A stretch of 64,000 bases of DNA from assembly GCA_040901765.1 (NCBI GenBank), contig JBBDYG010000071.1:56002-120001 (forward strand), written 5' to 3'. This document shows, piece after piece, positions 9,253 through 18,952 of this stretch. Source of the stretch: JBBDYG01 sp040901765. Its GTDB lineage: Bacteria > Planctomycetota > Planctomycetia > Pirellulales > Lacipirellulaceae. Under the pieces are notes generated by a model, which made no database searches, was not told the origin of the DNA, and was given only the letters and a program-made list of their open reading frames with translations. How positions within the stretch are numbered: the stretch's first letter is position 1; every line of letters starts with the position of its first letter. The translations under genes were made by a program, and so were the position numbers.

Positions 9253-11970
9253 ATGTCTCTCAGCCCGATGATGCAGCAGTATCACGACGCCAAACAGGCG
9301 GTCGGCGATGCGCTCTTGCTGTTTCGGATGGGCGACTTCTACGAACTATTTCACGAAGACGCCAAGACTGCGGCGCGAGTCTTGGGCCTGTCACTTACCA
9401 GTCGCGACAAGGGCGAGAACCCGATCCCGATGGCGGGGTTTCCCCATCACCAGCTCGATCAGTACCTGGCGAAGATCATCCGCTCTGGGCACCGCGCCGC
9501 GATCTGCGAACAGCTCGAAGACCCCAAGCAAGCCAAGGGCATCGTCAAGCGCGACGTGACTCGGATCGTAAGCTCAGGCACGCTCACGGACGATTCGCTG
9601 CTCGACCCGCGAGCGAGCAACTATCTGGCGGCCGTTTGCACGCGACCCAAGCACCCGGATCGCGTCGGCGTGGCGTGGGTCGAGCTTTCGACGGGAAGGT
9701 TCTCGGCGGCGCAGTTCTCGCGCGGCCAGCTCGCCGATGAACTCGCGCGGATTGCTCCCAGCGAATGTCTCGTGGCCGAAGGGCTGGGCGAACTGGTGCT
9801 GGCCGATTGCCCCGAGCGGATGGCAATCACCACCCGGCCCGCGTGGTCGTTCGGTCGGCAGGCGGCGCTTGACGTGTTGGGCCGGCAATTCGGTTCGCAT
9901 GCGCTCGAAGGATTCGGCTTCACGGTTCACGCGGAAGACGATCCGCTCGACTTGGCCGCTGCGGGGGCGATTCTTGAATATCTTATCGAAACGCAAAAGT
10001 CATCGCTCGAGCACATCGAACGACTCCTGCCCTATGCACCGGAAGAAACGCTGCAGATCGACAGCGCCACGTGGCGCAGCCTGGAAATCACGCAAACCTT
10101 GCGAGATGGACGCCGCGAGACGGCGCTGCTGGGCGTAATCGACCGCACGGTGACCGGCATGGGCGCGCGGCTGCTCGCCGATTGGCTCTGCCATCCGCTG
10201 ACCGACGTGGCGGCGATCGACGCCCGGCTCGACGCAGTCGGCGAACTGGTGCAGCATACTCCGACAACAACGGCGATACGACAGGAACTCACGGGCATCT
10301 ACGATTTAGAGCGGCTACTCGCACGCGTCACCACGGGCCGAGCCAGTCCGCGCGATCTGTCATTCGTAGGCAGGACGCTCGCCGTACTACCGAAGATCAA
10401 GGCCAAACTCACCGGCCGCGCAAGCCCGAAGCTGGTGGACCTTGAAGGGCGGATCGACCTGTGCGGCGAAGTCCGCGGCCGGCTGGAACAGGCACTCGTC
10501 GAAAACTGCCCGCTTAACACGCGCGATGGCGGGTTCATTCGCGCCGGCTTCCATCCGCCGCTCGATGAACTTCGTGAACTGATGGTGGGCGGCAAACAGT
10601 GGATGGCCCGCTATCAAGCGGCCGAATGCGAGCGAACCGGCATCGGCTCGATGAAGGTCGGATTCAACTCGGTGTTCGGCTATTACCTGGAAGTCACGCA
10701 TACTCATCGCGATAAGGTGCCGCCCGAATACATCCGCAAGCAAACGCTCAAGAACGCCGAGCGATACGTCACGCCGGAACTCAAAGAGTACGAGGAGAAA
10801 GTTCTGTCGGCCGAGGAACGCGCAAAGCAACTCGAGTTGAGATTATTCACCGAGTTGCGCGATCTAGTGGCATCCGCGTCGAAGCGGATATTGAGCACCG
10901 CGGCAGCACTGGCGGAACTGGATGTGCTCACAGGCCTCGCCGACCTCGCTACGTCGCGCAACTACATTCGGCCCACAGTCGTCGCCGAGCCGGTTCTGGA
11001 AATCGAAGAAGGCCGCCACCCCGTGCTCGACGCACTCGAAGCGGCCGGAACATTCGTCCCGAACGACTGTCGCTGCGCGGGAGGGGCTAGGGATGGGGAG
11101 CTGGGGGCTGGGGAAGAAAAAGTGCCAAATTGCCAAACGTCGCTCCCCAGCCCCCAGCCCCCAGCCCCCAGCCCCTCGCTCCTCTTAATTACCGGTCCCA
11201 ACATGGCCGGCAAGAGCACTTACATCCGCCAGACGGCGCTGCTCGTGCTGCTCGCGCAGATTGGCAGCTTCGTTCCCGCGCGGCGAGCAATCATTGGCGT
11301 CGCCGATCGGCTGTTTGCCCGCGTCGGCGCGAGCGACGAACTTTCCCGTGGCCAAAGCACGTTCATGGTCGAGATGACCGAAACGGCTCGAATTCTCAAC
11401 ACGGCAACCCACCGCAGCGTCGTGATCCTCGACGAAATCGGCCGCGGCACGAGCACCTACGATGGCCTGTCGCTGGCGTGGAGCATCGTCGAATACTTGC
11501 ACGACCGCATCGGCTGCCGCGCGCTGTTTGCGACGCACTATCACGAACTTACCGACTTGGCGGGCGAACTACCCGGAGTGGCCAACCTCAACGTCGCCGT
11601 GGAAGAACACGCGGGGAAGGTCGTGTTCCTGCATCGCATCGTGCCGGGCGCTGCCGATAAGAGCTACGGCATCCACGTCGCGGAACTAGCCGGCGTGCCG
11701 CGGGAGGTGAACCGCCGCGCTGCGGAGATTCTCGCACAGCTTGAAGCGCAGCACCACGGACGGCAAGACCATGTCGCACGTGGTGCGACGGCTTCAGCCG
11801 CGACACCACGTGTCGCACGAAACGGTCACGCGCTGCAGCTTACGCTGTTTGAGCAAACCAACCACCCGCTGCTGGAGGAAATCCGCACGGTGGATGTGAA
11901 CCAGTTGACGCCGATGGAGGCACTGATGCGGTTGCAGGCGTGGCAAGAAAAGCTAACGGAATCGCCGTGA
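9253..11970 (+). CDS. mutS: DNA mismatch repair protein MutS
   Basis: At 905 residues this is longer than a typical MutS (about 850-870). The mismatch-contacting FYE lies at 29-31 (GDFYELF), the core and clamp follow, then Walker A GPNMAGKST (648-656), DEIGRGTSTYDG with Walker B Asp727-Glu728, and FATHYHEL. It recognises mismatches and, with MutL, starts repair. Two insertions explain the extra length. Residues about 607-642, just before the Walker A strand, are a Gly/Glu then Pro/Ser-rich loop encoded by a GC-rich palindrome. Residues about 840-856 are encoded by a copy of a palindrome also found between genes at 16.9, 21.5 and 22.7 kb. Both keep the frame, so the gene is probably functional. 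hicAB follows 31 bases downstream. Confidence 0.95.
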   Translation: MSLSPMMQQYHDAKQAVGDALLLFRMGDFYELFHEDAKTAARVLGLSLTSRDKGENPIPMAGFPHHQLDQYLAKIIRSGHRAAICEQLEDPKQAKGIVKRDVTRIVSSGTLTDDSLLDPRASNYLAAVCTRPKHPDRVGVAWVELSTGRFSAAQFSRGQLADELARIAPSECLVAEGLGELVLADCPERMAITTRPAWSFGRQAALDVLGRQFGSHALEGFGFTVHAEDDPLDLAAAGAILEYLIETQKSSLEHIERLLPYAPEETLQIDSATWRSLEITQTLRDGRRETALLGVIDRTVTGMGARLLADWLCHPLTDVAAIDARLDAVGELVQHTPTTTAIRQELTGIYDLERLLARVTTGRASPRDLSFVGRTLAVLPKIKAKLTGRASPKLVDLEGRIDLCGEVRGRLEQALVENCPLNTRDGGFIRAGFHPPLDELRELMVGGKQWMARYQAAECERTGIGSMKVGFNSVFGYYLEVTHTHRDKVPPEYIRKQTLKNAERYVTPELKEYEEKVLSAEERAKQLELRLFTELRDLVASASKRILSTAAALAELDVLTGLADLATSRNYIRPTVVAEPVLEIEEGRHPVLDALEAAGTFVPNDCRCAGGARDGELGAGEEKVPNCQTSLPSPQPPAPSPSLLLITGPNMAGKSTYIRQTALLVLLAQIGSFVPARRAIIGVADRLFARVGASDELSRGQSTFMVEMTETARILNTATHRSVVILDEIGRGTSTYDGLSLAWSIVEYLHDRIGCRALFATHYHELTDLAGELPGVANLNVAVEEHAGKVVFLHRIVPGAADKSYGIHVAELAGVPREVNRRAAEILAQLEAQHHGRQDHVARGATASAATPRVARNGHALQLTLFEQTNHPLLEEIRTVDVNQLTPMEALMRLQAWQEKLTESP
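11085..11187. repeat. In-frame palindromic insertion inside mutS (CCCCCAG units)
   Basis: The left arm (about 11090-11115) is G-rich. The right arm (11143-11184) consists of four near-identical 7-bp units of the form CCCCCAG. The arms are complementary and flank an AT-richer loop of roughly 27 bases. The element falls exactly where MutS normally has a short turn before the ATP-binding strand. Confidence 0.75.
11772..11818. repeat. GTCGCACGTGGTGCGAC palindrome, copy inside mutS
   Basis: A 47-bp palindrome with TGTCGCACGTGGTGCGACGG on the left and GCGACACCACGTGTCGCA on the right. It is translated as part of the MutS C-terminal linker. The same sequence, with small changes, occurs at 16873-16906, 21476-21521 and 22737-22782. 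Confidence 0.85.
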
Positions 11971-11991
11971 CTGTCGCGATGCACCCGATGC

Positions 11992-11997
11992 TATAAT
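11992..11997 (+). promoter_or_regulatory. Perfect TATAAT box next to the hicA start
   Basis: TATAAT ends four bases before the hicA ATG (12002). If used, transcription would begin at or just after the start codon, giving a leaderless or very short leader. No Shine-Dalgarno precedes the ATG, which fits. No strong -35 is visible. Confidence 0.4.
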
Positions 11998-12001
11998 CAA
12001 T

Positions 12002-12256
12002 ATGGGCAAGTACGACAAACTCTTTCGCAAAATCACTAGCGGTCATTCCGATGCGAACATCGCATTTGACGAGTTGCGAAAGCTGTTATTACGTTTGAAT
12101 TTTTACGAGCGGACCGAGGGAAGTCATCACATATTCACACGGGATGACATCGAAGAGTTGATCAATCTTCAGCGTGATGGCGCAAAGGCTAAACCTTACC
12201 AGGTGCGGCAAGTTCGCGACGTCATCACTCAAAACAATCTCAGTTTGGAGCCGTAA
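12002..12256 (+). CDS. hicA: HicA family toxin (mRNA interferase)
   Basis: The 84-residue protein has the HicA dsRNA-binding-like fold signature: a lysine-rich start (MGKYDKLFRKI), the LRKLLLRLNF helix, then GSHHIFTRDD with the catalytic-type His, and a C-terminal KPYQVRQVRDVI. HicA toxins cleave mRNA in a ribosome-independent way until bound by HicB. The stop overlaps the hicB start (TAATG, 12254-12258), which shows translational coupling. At 84 residues it is a longer HicA variant. It lies 31 bases after mutS with its own TATAAT box. Confidence 0.9.
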   Translation: MGKYDKLFRKITSGHSDANIAFDELRKLLLRLNFYERTEGSHHIFTRDDIEELINLQRDGAKAKPYQVRQVRDVITQNNLSLEP

Positions 12257-12468
12257 TGCATAAGTACGAAATCATCATTTATTGGAGCGAGATTGACGAC
12301 GCGTTCCTTGCGGAAGTACCGGAACTTCCCGGCTGCATGGCCCATGGTAATTCGCAGAAGACCGCGCTGGAGTCCGTTCAACAGGCGATCGATCTTTGGT
12401 TGCAGACCGCGGGAGAGCTTGGGCGATCGATTCCCGAACCGAAGGGCCGGCGTTTGATGCTCGCGTAG
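12256..12468 (+). CDS. hicB: HicB family antitoxin
   Basis: The 70-residue protein is the short form of HicB: an RNase H-like beta sheet (YEIIIYWSEIDDAFLAEVPELP), GCMAHGNSQKTAL and the following helix ALESVQQAIDLWLQTA. No C-terminal DNA-binding domain is present beyond the PKGRRLMLA tail, so autoregulation may be absent or weak. It overlaps hicA by one base. Its stop lies only five bases from the stop of the convergent redoxin-like gene. Confidence 0.9.
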   Translation: MHKYEIIIYWSEIDDAFLAEVPELPGCMAHGNSQKTALESVQQAIDLWLQTAGELGRSIPEPKGRRLMLA

Positions 12469-12473
12469 ACCGC

Positions 12474-13061
12474 TCACTGCCCAACCAGCACCTCTACCGC
12501 TTGTTTCAGTTCCCGTCTCGTCGAGTGCGAATACTCGAGATCGAACCAGACGATCTTTCCCGCGACATCGAGCACGTACACCCGTGGCAGCTTTTCGCTG
12601 CCAATTTGCGCAAAGGCTTGGCCTTCGGGGTCGAGCAGCGTCGTCAGCTTCGACTCGGATTGGTCGAGCGTTGACTGCGTGATGTCCGCCGGTTGGTTCA
12701 CGGCGATTGTCACCACTTCCACGCCCTGCTTGCGATACGGCTCGGCAATGTCCGGCCCGAGGTCGCGCAGCGCCGCGCGGGTCATCCAACCGTTGCCGTG
12801 CCAAAAGAAGACCACCGACACCGGTTTTCCGTAAAGTTCCGGGAGCGACTGCGCCGCGCCGGTCACGCTGGTTAATTCAAGTGCTGGGAATGCTGCGCCC
12901 AGTTTCACGACGCAATGTGCCGCGTGTTGCTTGCTGAGCACCACGGTCGGAATTCGTGGCGCGGCCGCAGTGGCTGGAGGCGTCGTTTGCGCGATCGCTG
13001 GCACGCTCGCAGCCAAGATCGCAAACATCGCCGATGTAGATAATCGTAGAACATTCAACAT
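12474..13061 (-). CDS. Secreted redoxin/TlpA-like protein lacking the CxxC site
   Basis: The 195-residue protein has a signal peptide (MLNVLRLSTSAMFAILAASVPAIAQ). Its thioredoxin-like domain is recognisable from FPALELTSVTGAAQSLPELYGKPVSVVFFW, VEVVTIAVNQ, LLDPEGQAFAQIG and LPRVYVLDVAGKIVWFD. After the FFW strand, where thioredoxins have CxxC, the sequence reads HGNGWMT (88-94). The only Cys is residue 50, outside that position. The protein therefore probably does not do dithiol exchange at the usual site. Start ATG 13061 has a good GGTGGAG upstream. It may be a chaperone-like or degenerate member. It converges on hicB. Confidence 0.75.
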   Translation of the reverse strand: MLNVLRLSTSAMFAILAASVPAIAQTTPPATAAAPRIPTVVLSKQHAAHCVVKLGAAFPALELTSVTGAAQSLPELYGKPVSVVFFWHGNGWMTRAALRDLGPDIAEPYRKQGVEVVTIAVNQPADITQSTLDQSESKLTTLLDPEGQAFAQIGSEKLPRVYVLDVAGKIVWFDLEYSHSTRRELKQAVEVLVGQ

Positions 13062-13085
13062 CGAACTAGACTCCACCTTTTCAAT

Positions 13086-13174
13086 TGACCACGGATTGCG
13101 CGGATTGCACTGATAGTAGAAAGTCGCGACTAGCAAGTTTTCCTTATCCGTGCCATCAGTGTAATCCGTGGTTC
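13086..13174. repeat. Imperfect palindrome (GACCACGGATT / AATCCGTGGTT arms)
   Basis: The left arm 13086-13114 (GACCACGGATTGCGCGGATT onward) is complementary to the right arm 13155-13174. The arms carry a repeated CGGATTGC-like unit. It fills the gap between aspS (stop at 13184) and the redoxin-like start, so it may also serve as an aspS terminator. Confidence 0.65.
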
Positions 13175-13183
13175 GTTTCTGAT

Positions 13184-14956
<1,773 letters not shown>

Positions 14957-15020
14957 GCGGTTCCTCAGAAATCGGACCGGGCAAATTCGCCCGAAAGCAA
15001 AGCTGCGATTGTAGTTGCCG

Positions 15021-15107
15021 TAGGTCAGCCTTTCTAGGCTGACTTGGCAGGGCGGACGCTCGTGTCCGTCCAGAAGCAGGCAGTAGGCAGAGGGCAGCCG
15101 GCAGGGA
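15021..15107. repeat. Compound repeat region upstream of aspS
   Basis: This 175-base gap holds three repeat motifs: GTAGGTCAGCC/GGCTGAC (15021-15044, also seen at 24021-24041), a GGACGCTCGTGTCC hairpin, and a GCAGGCAG-type arm (15073-15107) resembling the palindrome at 45200-45292. The aspS start lies just downstream. Confidence 0.6.
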
Positions 15108-15131
15108 GAAATTCGGATGGACAGCGGCGAA

Positions 15132-15488
15132 TCAGACATTTTGGCGGCGAATCCGAATCCGGCCGCGAGTAATCGTCACAATTACCGGGCCGGTCAATTC
15201 ATGCGGGTAATTCGCAAGCAACTCGCCAATCGCTGAAACTTGCTCATCGACGGAAAGTTCGACCACCCGAACCAATGGCCCATGCGGAAGTTTCTGAACA
15301 AACACCAGTTCCCCGAAATCCTTGTCTTCGGTGATCAGCACACGATCATCGCCCAGAGCAACATCCATGAGTAGTTCGTCAGTGGCGCGCGGATTGATTG
15401 AGAATGCCGATAGAACGTCATGGCCCTGCGCCACAAGAAAATCAGTGAGCAATTGCGACGAGACGCAGACATCGAGCAAAAATTTCAT
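15132..15488 (-). CDS. DUF5615 PIN-like protein, putative toxin
   Basis: The 118-residue protein has the compact PIN-like fold of DUF5615. It shows an N-terminal acidic strand (MKFLLDVCVSSQLL, Asp6), GHDVLSAFSINPRATDELLMDVAL, and RVLITEDKDFGEL with the conserved D-K-D. Such acidic clusters bind metal in PIN RNases. It overlaps the upstream DUF433 gene by four bases (ATGA at 15485-15488), as in toxin-antitoxin operons. A second DUF433/DUF5615 pair lies at 41.9-42.6 kb. Nuclease activity is not proven for the family as seen here. Confidence 0.8.
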   Translation of the reverse strand: MKFLLDVCVSSQLLTDFLVAQGHDVLSAFSINPRATDELLMDVALGDDRVLITEDKDFGELVFVQKLPHGPLVRVVELSVDEQVSAIGELLANYPHELTGPVIVTITRGRIRIRRQNV

Positions 15489-15760
15489 GATGCCTGAGCT
15501 ATTACGAGCCGTTCATACACCTGCTCGCCGGCAAGCGATCGATGCGCATAGGCAAGGCAAGCTTGAATGTCCGCCGGCTCCAAGAACGGATATTCAACCA
15601 ACAATCTCTCAGGCGTATCTCCTGCTGCCAGCTTGGCAAGCACATGCTCGACCGCAATCCGCAAGCCACGGATAATCGGCTTGCCACCAAAGATGCCGGG
15701 ATTCACAGTGATACGCTGGAGTAATTCGCCTTCGGCCGGATGCTGGTCGGTTTTAGTCAT
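15485..15760 (-). CDS. DUF433 protein, putative antitoxin
   Basis: The 91-residue protein starts at ATG 15760 (MTKTDQHP). The frame is open to 15859, but the extra residues overlap the upstream oleD-like gene end. It has the DUF433 signature ITVNPGIFGGKPIIRGLRIAVEHVLAKLAAG followed by PFLEPADIQACLAYA, a helix-turn-helix-like fold. It is translationally coupled to the DUF5615 gene. In this arrangement DUF433 is taken to be the antitoxin and DNA-binding partner. Confidence 0.8.
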   Translation of the reverse strand: MTKTDQHPAEGELLQRITVNPGIFGGKPIIRGLRIAVEHVLAKLAAGDTPERLLVEYPFLEPADIQACLAYAHRSLAGEQVYERLVIAQAS

Positions 15761-15851
15761 GATCGGTACTCCGTGCTTTTGTTTACCCAATTCTAGCTGA
15801 AGGTGGGGAGTAGAGTCAAAATCAAACTCGAGCTTCTTTGAATTGTGTGGT

Positions 15852-16859
15852 CTACGCACGCAGCCACGCTCCCAGCCGCTCCATCCCCTCCGCGGTCGTA
15901 ACCCGTGGCTGGTAGCCGAAGTCGCGCCGCGCAGCGGAGATGTCGAACCAATGGCTTGTGGACAGTTGCCGAGCGAGAAACCGCGTCATGCGCGGCTCGT
16001 CCGTCCGGCCTAATACTCGATATGCACCTTCCAAGACCGCGCCGATCGCATAGGCGGTTCGCGCGGAGATCGACTTTCGCACCGGCGGCAAATCGACTAA
16101 CGCCAGAATCTGGTCGATCCACTGCCAGCAGTTGACGGGTTCGCCCTGGCTAATGAAATAGGCCTTGCCGGCGACGGGCGACGCTGGATCGGCGAGCGCG
16201 TCGGCCGCCTGCAAATGTGCTGCCGCGGCGTTTTCGACGTAGGTAATGTCCACCAGATTTGTGCCATTTCCGACGCGGCGTAACTTGCCGGTGCGGGCGC
16301 GTTGAATTAATCGCGGGATAAGATGCGTGTCGCGTGGGCCCCAAATTAGATGCGGACGCAAGGCACAGGATCGAGTTGGTCCGCCACGTAGATTAATCTG
16401 CAATGTAGCGAGTTCGGCAGTTCCCTTTGTATAGGAATACCAAGCATTCCGCACCATTTGCCACAAGGGAGCGTATTCCGCCGATTCGTCGATCCCATTC
16501 TGATCCAAGCCGGCGAAGACGACGCTGGGGCTGCTCGTGTAAACAAGCCGTGGGACTTGATTGAAGCGGCAACCAAGTAATACCATTCGCGTGCCCGAGA
16601 TATTTGGCAGCGAGTAGTCGGTGTATTCGCCACCAATACCCGCACGAGCAGCCGTGTGAAACACGCAGTCGATGCCCTCACACGCAGCTACGATGGCGTT
16701 GCGATCGGTAATGTCGCCCCGGACGACCTCGACGCCGATCGCTTCCAGTTCGGGATAAGCACCTCGGCCGAAACTGCGCACAGTATCTCCGCGCGCAACG
16801 AGTTGCTCGACGATGTAACGTCCCAAGAAACCACCGCCACCAGTGACCAACGCGTGCAT
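15852..16859 (-). CDS. oleD: OleD-like NAD(P)-dependent reductase
   Basis: The 335-residue short-chain dehydrogenase of the extended/3-beta-HSD type begins with a Rossmann motif (MHALVTGGGGFLGRYIVEQL). It has TSSPSVVFAG, a YxxxK site (YSYTK) and a C-terminal substrate half (SARTAYAIGAVLEGAYRVLG). In olefin biosynthesis OleD reduces the beta-keto acid made by OleA to the beta-hydroxy acid used by OleC. The call rests on its position directly downstream of the oleC-like gene on the same strand (gap 42 bases, containing a palindrome). The alternative is a related sterol/hopanoid-type epimerase. Confidence 0.75.
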   Translation of the reverse strand: MHALVTGGGGFLGRYIVEQLVARGDTVRSFGRGAYPELEAIGVEVVRGDITDRNAIVAACEGIDCVFHTAARAGIGGEYTDYSLPNISGTRMVLLGCRFNQVPRLVYTSSPSVVFAGLDQNGIDESAEYAPLWQMVRNAWYSYTKGTAELATLQINLRGGPTRSCALRPHLIWGPRDTHLIPRLIQRARTGKLRRVGNGTNLVDITYVENAAAAHLQAADALADPASPVAGKAYFISQGEPVNCWQWIDQILALVDLPPVRKSISARTAYAIGAVLEGAYRVLGRTDEPRMTRFLARQLSTSHWFDISAARRDFGYQPRVTTAEGMERLGAWLRA

Positions 16860-16872
16860 GAATGAAAGTTCC

Positions 16873-16906
16873 GTTGAAGCCGTCGCACCACGTGCGACGG
16901 CTTAGC
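16873..16906. repeat. Palindrome at the oleC stop (AAGCCGTCGCAC core)
   Basis: AAGCCGTCGCAC and GTGCGACGGCTT form a perfect 12-bp inverted repeat around CAC. It spans the oleC stop codon and the gap before oleD. It belongs to the same sequence family as 11772-11818. Confidence 0.75.
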
Positions 16907-18605
16907 GTTTGAGTCTCTCCGCTGCCCACTCCGCAAGCTGCTCGCGAAAAATCTTGGAGTTGTGCCGAATATCGACGGGTAGTTGCTCGTGGAGCAGGAA
17001 GTGATTGATGTGTTGGGTGTGGAAATGTTGCTTGGCAAGTGTGTGAAGGTCTTGCTCAATGGCGGGCCACTCCGCGGGGGTCGGCGGCGACCGTAGGTCG
17101 CCGGCTATTGGATCGCGTTCAAGTTCTACAATGACGACAGGCGTTTGCGCGCCGCGCTCGCCGATGCCGACCAGTGCCGTGCGTCGCACGTTGGCATGAG
17201 TGTTGAACACCGCCTCGACACATTCGGTGTAAAGCGGCCCCGCCGCGGTCTCCACTCTCTGCGACTGTCGCCCGCAATACCAAAACCGCTGCTGTTCGTC
17301 GAAGTAGCCAACATCACCCATTCGGTGCCAAATCGTGTCTCCGTCACGGTTTTTTGAGAGTACATTTGCCAATTCCAGTTTGACATACTCTAGCGACACC
17401 TGCGGCCCGCGAACGATCAACTCGCCGACTTCGCCAGCGGGCAGTTCTTCCGCATCGCCGATTGTTTTAATCGGCTCGTCGGTGATGCGAATAATTCGCC
17501 AGTCAATCATATCGAACTTCCGGCCGACGCAGACGCCGGAACCCGTCGCGGTTTTCGCGGCAGTTTCACTCAGCACTTCTTGCGCTTCGATCGTCGCCAC
17601 GGGCAGGCTTTCAGTCGCGCCGTAGGGCGTGTGCATATGGGCCGTGGCGTGAACGCACGCGAGTGTCCGCTGTAGCACGCTCGCGGGTACCGGCGCGCCA
17701 CAGGAAAACACCTCGCGTAGCGAATCGATTCTCTGGCCCGTCTGCTCGCAGTGCCGGCTGAGATTATCCCACACGGCGGGCGACGCGAACGCCTGCGTCA
17801 CCTGCCAGTCGTGAGCGGCGGCGAGCAGCCGCTCGGGGTCGGCCGAAGCGGGCCGCGAGAAATCCATTTCGGGAAACACGGTCGTTACGCCGAGCGCCAC
17901 GTTGAACAGCCCGAACAGTGGAAAACACGCCAAGTCCACTCCGCCAGGCTCGATGCCATACATCGCCGCGATCTCGCTCGCCTGCGTGGCGAATGTACGG
18001 TGGTGATAGAGCACACCCTTGGGCGGGCCGGTGCTGCCGCTCGTGAACACGATCGCCGCCGGGTCGTCGGCGTGCGTTTCGGGCAGCGCCGCTTCGCTCT
18101 CCGCGCCTAGCTCGCGAAGCTGCTCGAGCTTCAGCCCGCCCCAGAACCATCGCCGTCCGACGGTGACATTCCATTTCGCACCACGAAACCGCCGCGGCAT
18201 CAGCGTCCGCAGCGCTTGCGCGGCAGAGATCGCCACAAACCCTTGTGGCTCCATGTCGGACAAACAGTGGAAGATGTTCTTTCGGCCAAGACCCGCATCG
18301 ACAAGCACCATCACCGCGCCAGCGCGGAGCAGAGCGAACACGAGCGTTACGAACTCAATGCCCGGCCGCACGAGCATAGCCAGCCGCGTTCCGGGCGTGA
18401 CGCCCCAGGCCACAAAACCGCGGGCGAGGGTGGTTGCATCGGCATCAAGATCGGCATAGGTAATCGTCGCATAGCGGTTGCCCGAATGCTTTGTGAGCCG
18501 CTGATAGCCGTGCGACCACTTCGCCGGGCACGCCAGTGCAATCCGCCCAGGCATCCTATGGGCCATTTCGGCAAGGCGATCGGCTACATTCAGGCGGTCG
18601 GGCAT
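16902..18605 (-). CDS. oleC: OleC-like AMP-dependent synthetase (beta-lactone synthetase)
   Basis: The 567-residue ANL-superfamily enzyme has the adenylation P-loop FTSGSTGPPKGVLYHH, the YGATE motif, and the C-terminal MGDVGYFDEQQRFWYCGRQS. The tail FPVD-like region (LPVDIRHNSKIFREQLAEWA) is typical of OleC. OleC activates beta-hydroxy acids and closes a beta-lactone, which OleB decarboxylates to an olefin. ATG 18605 was chosen because the family starts at MPDRLNVADRL; the open frame upstream is made of an AATCCGC palindrome. oleD follows. oleA and oleB are not in the window, so the set must be completed elsewhere if it functions. Confidence 0.8.
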   Translation of the reverse strand: MPDRLNVADRLAEMAHRMPGRIALACPAKWSHGYQRLTKHSGNRYATITYADLDADATTLARGFVAWGVTPGTRLAMLVRPGIEFVTLVFALLRAGAVMVLVDAGLGRKNIFHCLSDMEPQGFVAISAAQALRTLMPRRFRGAKWNVTVGRRWFWGGLKLEQLRELGAESEAALPETHADDPAAIVFTSGSTGPPKGVLYHHRTFATQASEIAAMYGIEPGGVDLACFPLFGLFNVALGVTTVFPEMDFSRPASADPERLLAAAHDWQVTQAFASPAVWDNLSRHCEQTGQRIDSLREVFSCGAPVPASVLQRTLACVHATAHMHTPYGATESLPVATIEAQEVLSETAAKTATGSGVCVGRKFDMIDWRIIRITDEPIKTIGDAEELPAGEVGELIVRGPQVSLEYVKLELANVLSKNRDGDTIWHRMGDVGYFDEQQRFWYCGRQSQRVETAAGPLYTECVEAVFNTHANVRRTALVGIGERGAQTPVVIVELERDPIAGDLRSPPTPAEWPAIEQDLHTLAKQHFHTQHINHFLLHEQLPVDIRHNSKIFREQLAEWAAERLKR

Positions 18606-18952
18606 GGTGGTATTGTGGGGAGGAAAAGGAAAAGCGGAAAGCCAAGCGATTTCGGAATGCGGATTTCGGATTGCGGATTGAATTGGGAGAATCCGCAATC
18701 CACAATCCGAAATCCGCAATTCTTTGACTCGGGCCGCCGAACGTGCCATATTGCCGGGTAACCCAGGCGGTCGGCATAACCGGAATAAGTCGCGGCATTA
18801 CCCGCTCGCCGGCTGGCTCGACGCCCGCCACCCTTGCGGTATCCTTCGGAGAGCGGATCGGCGGCAAGATTCGCCCGTCAGCGGCGAATTGCTCTCAACG
18901 AATTCCAAGCAACCGAGAGCGCGGGCCAAGAGGCCTAAAGGAGGACGAAGCC
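18606..18952. other. Divergent spacer between oleC and the NfeD-like gene
   Basis: This 347-base region has no supported gene. It holds the AATCCGC palindrome (18648-18721) and, at its right end, the strong AAAGGAGG ribosome site of the next gene (18938-18944). Promoters for both divergent genes must lie here, but none could be assigned. Confidence 0.6.
18648..18721. repeat. AATCCGC heptamer palindrome
   Basis: The left arm (18648-18679) is built from GGATTTC/GGATTGC units and the right arm (18690-18721) from AATCCGC/AATCCGA units. They are near-perfect complements with a 10-base loop. A one-sided array of the same AATCCGC unit ends the window at 63945-63998. Confidence 0.85.
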
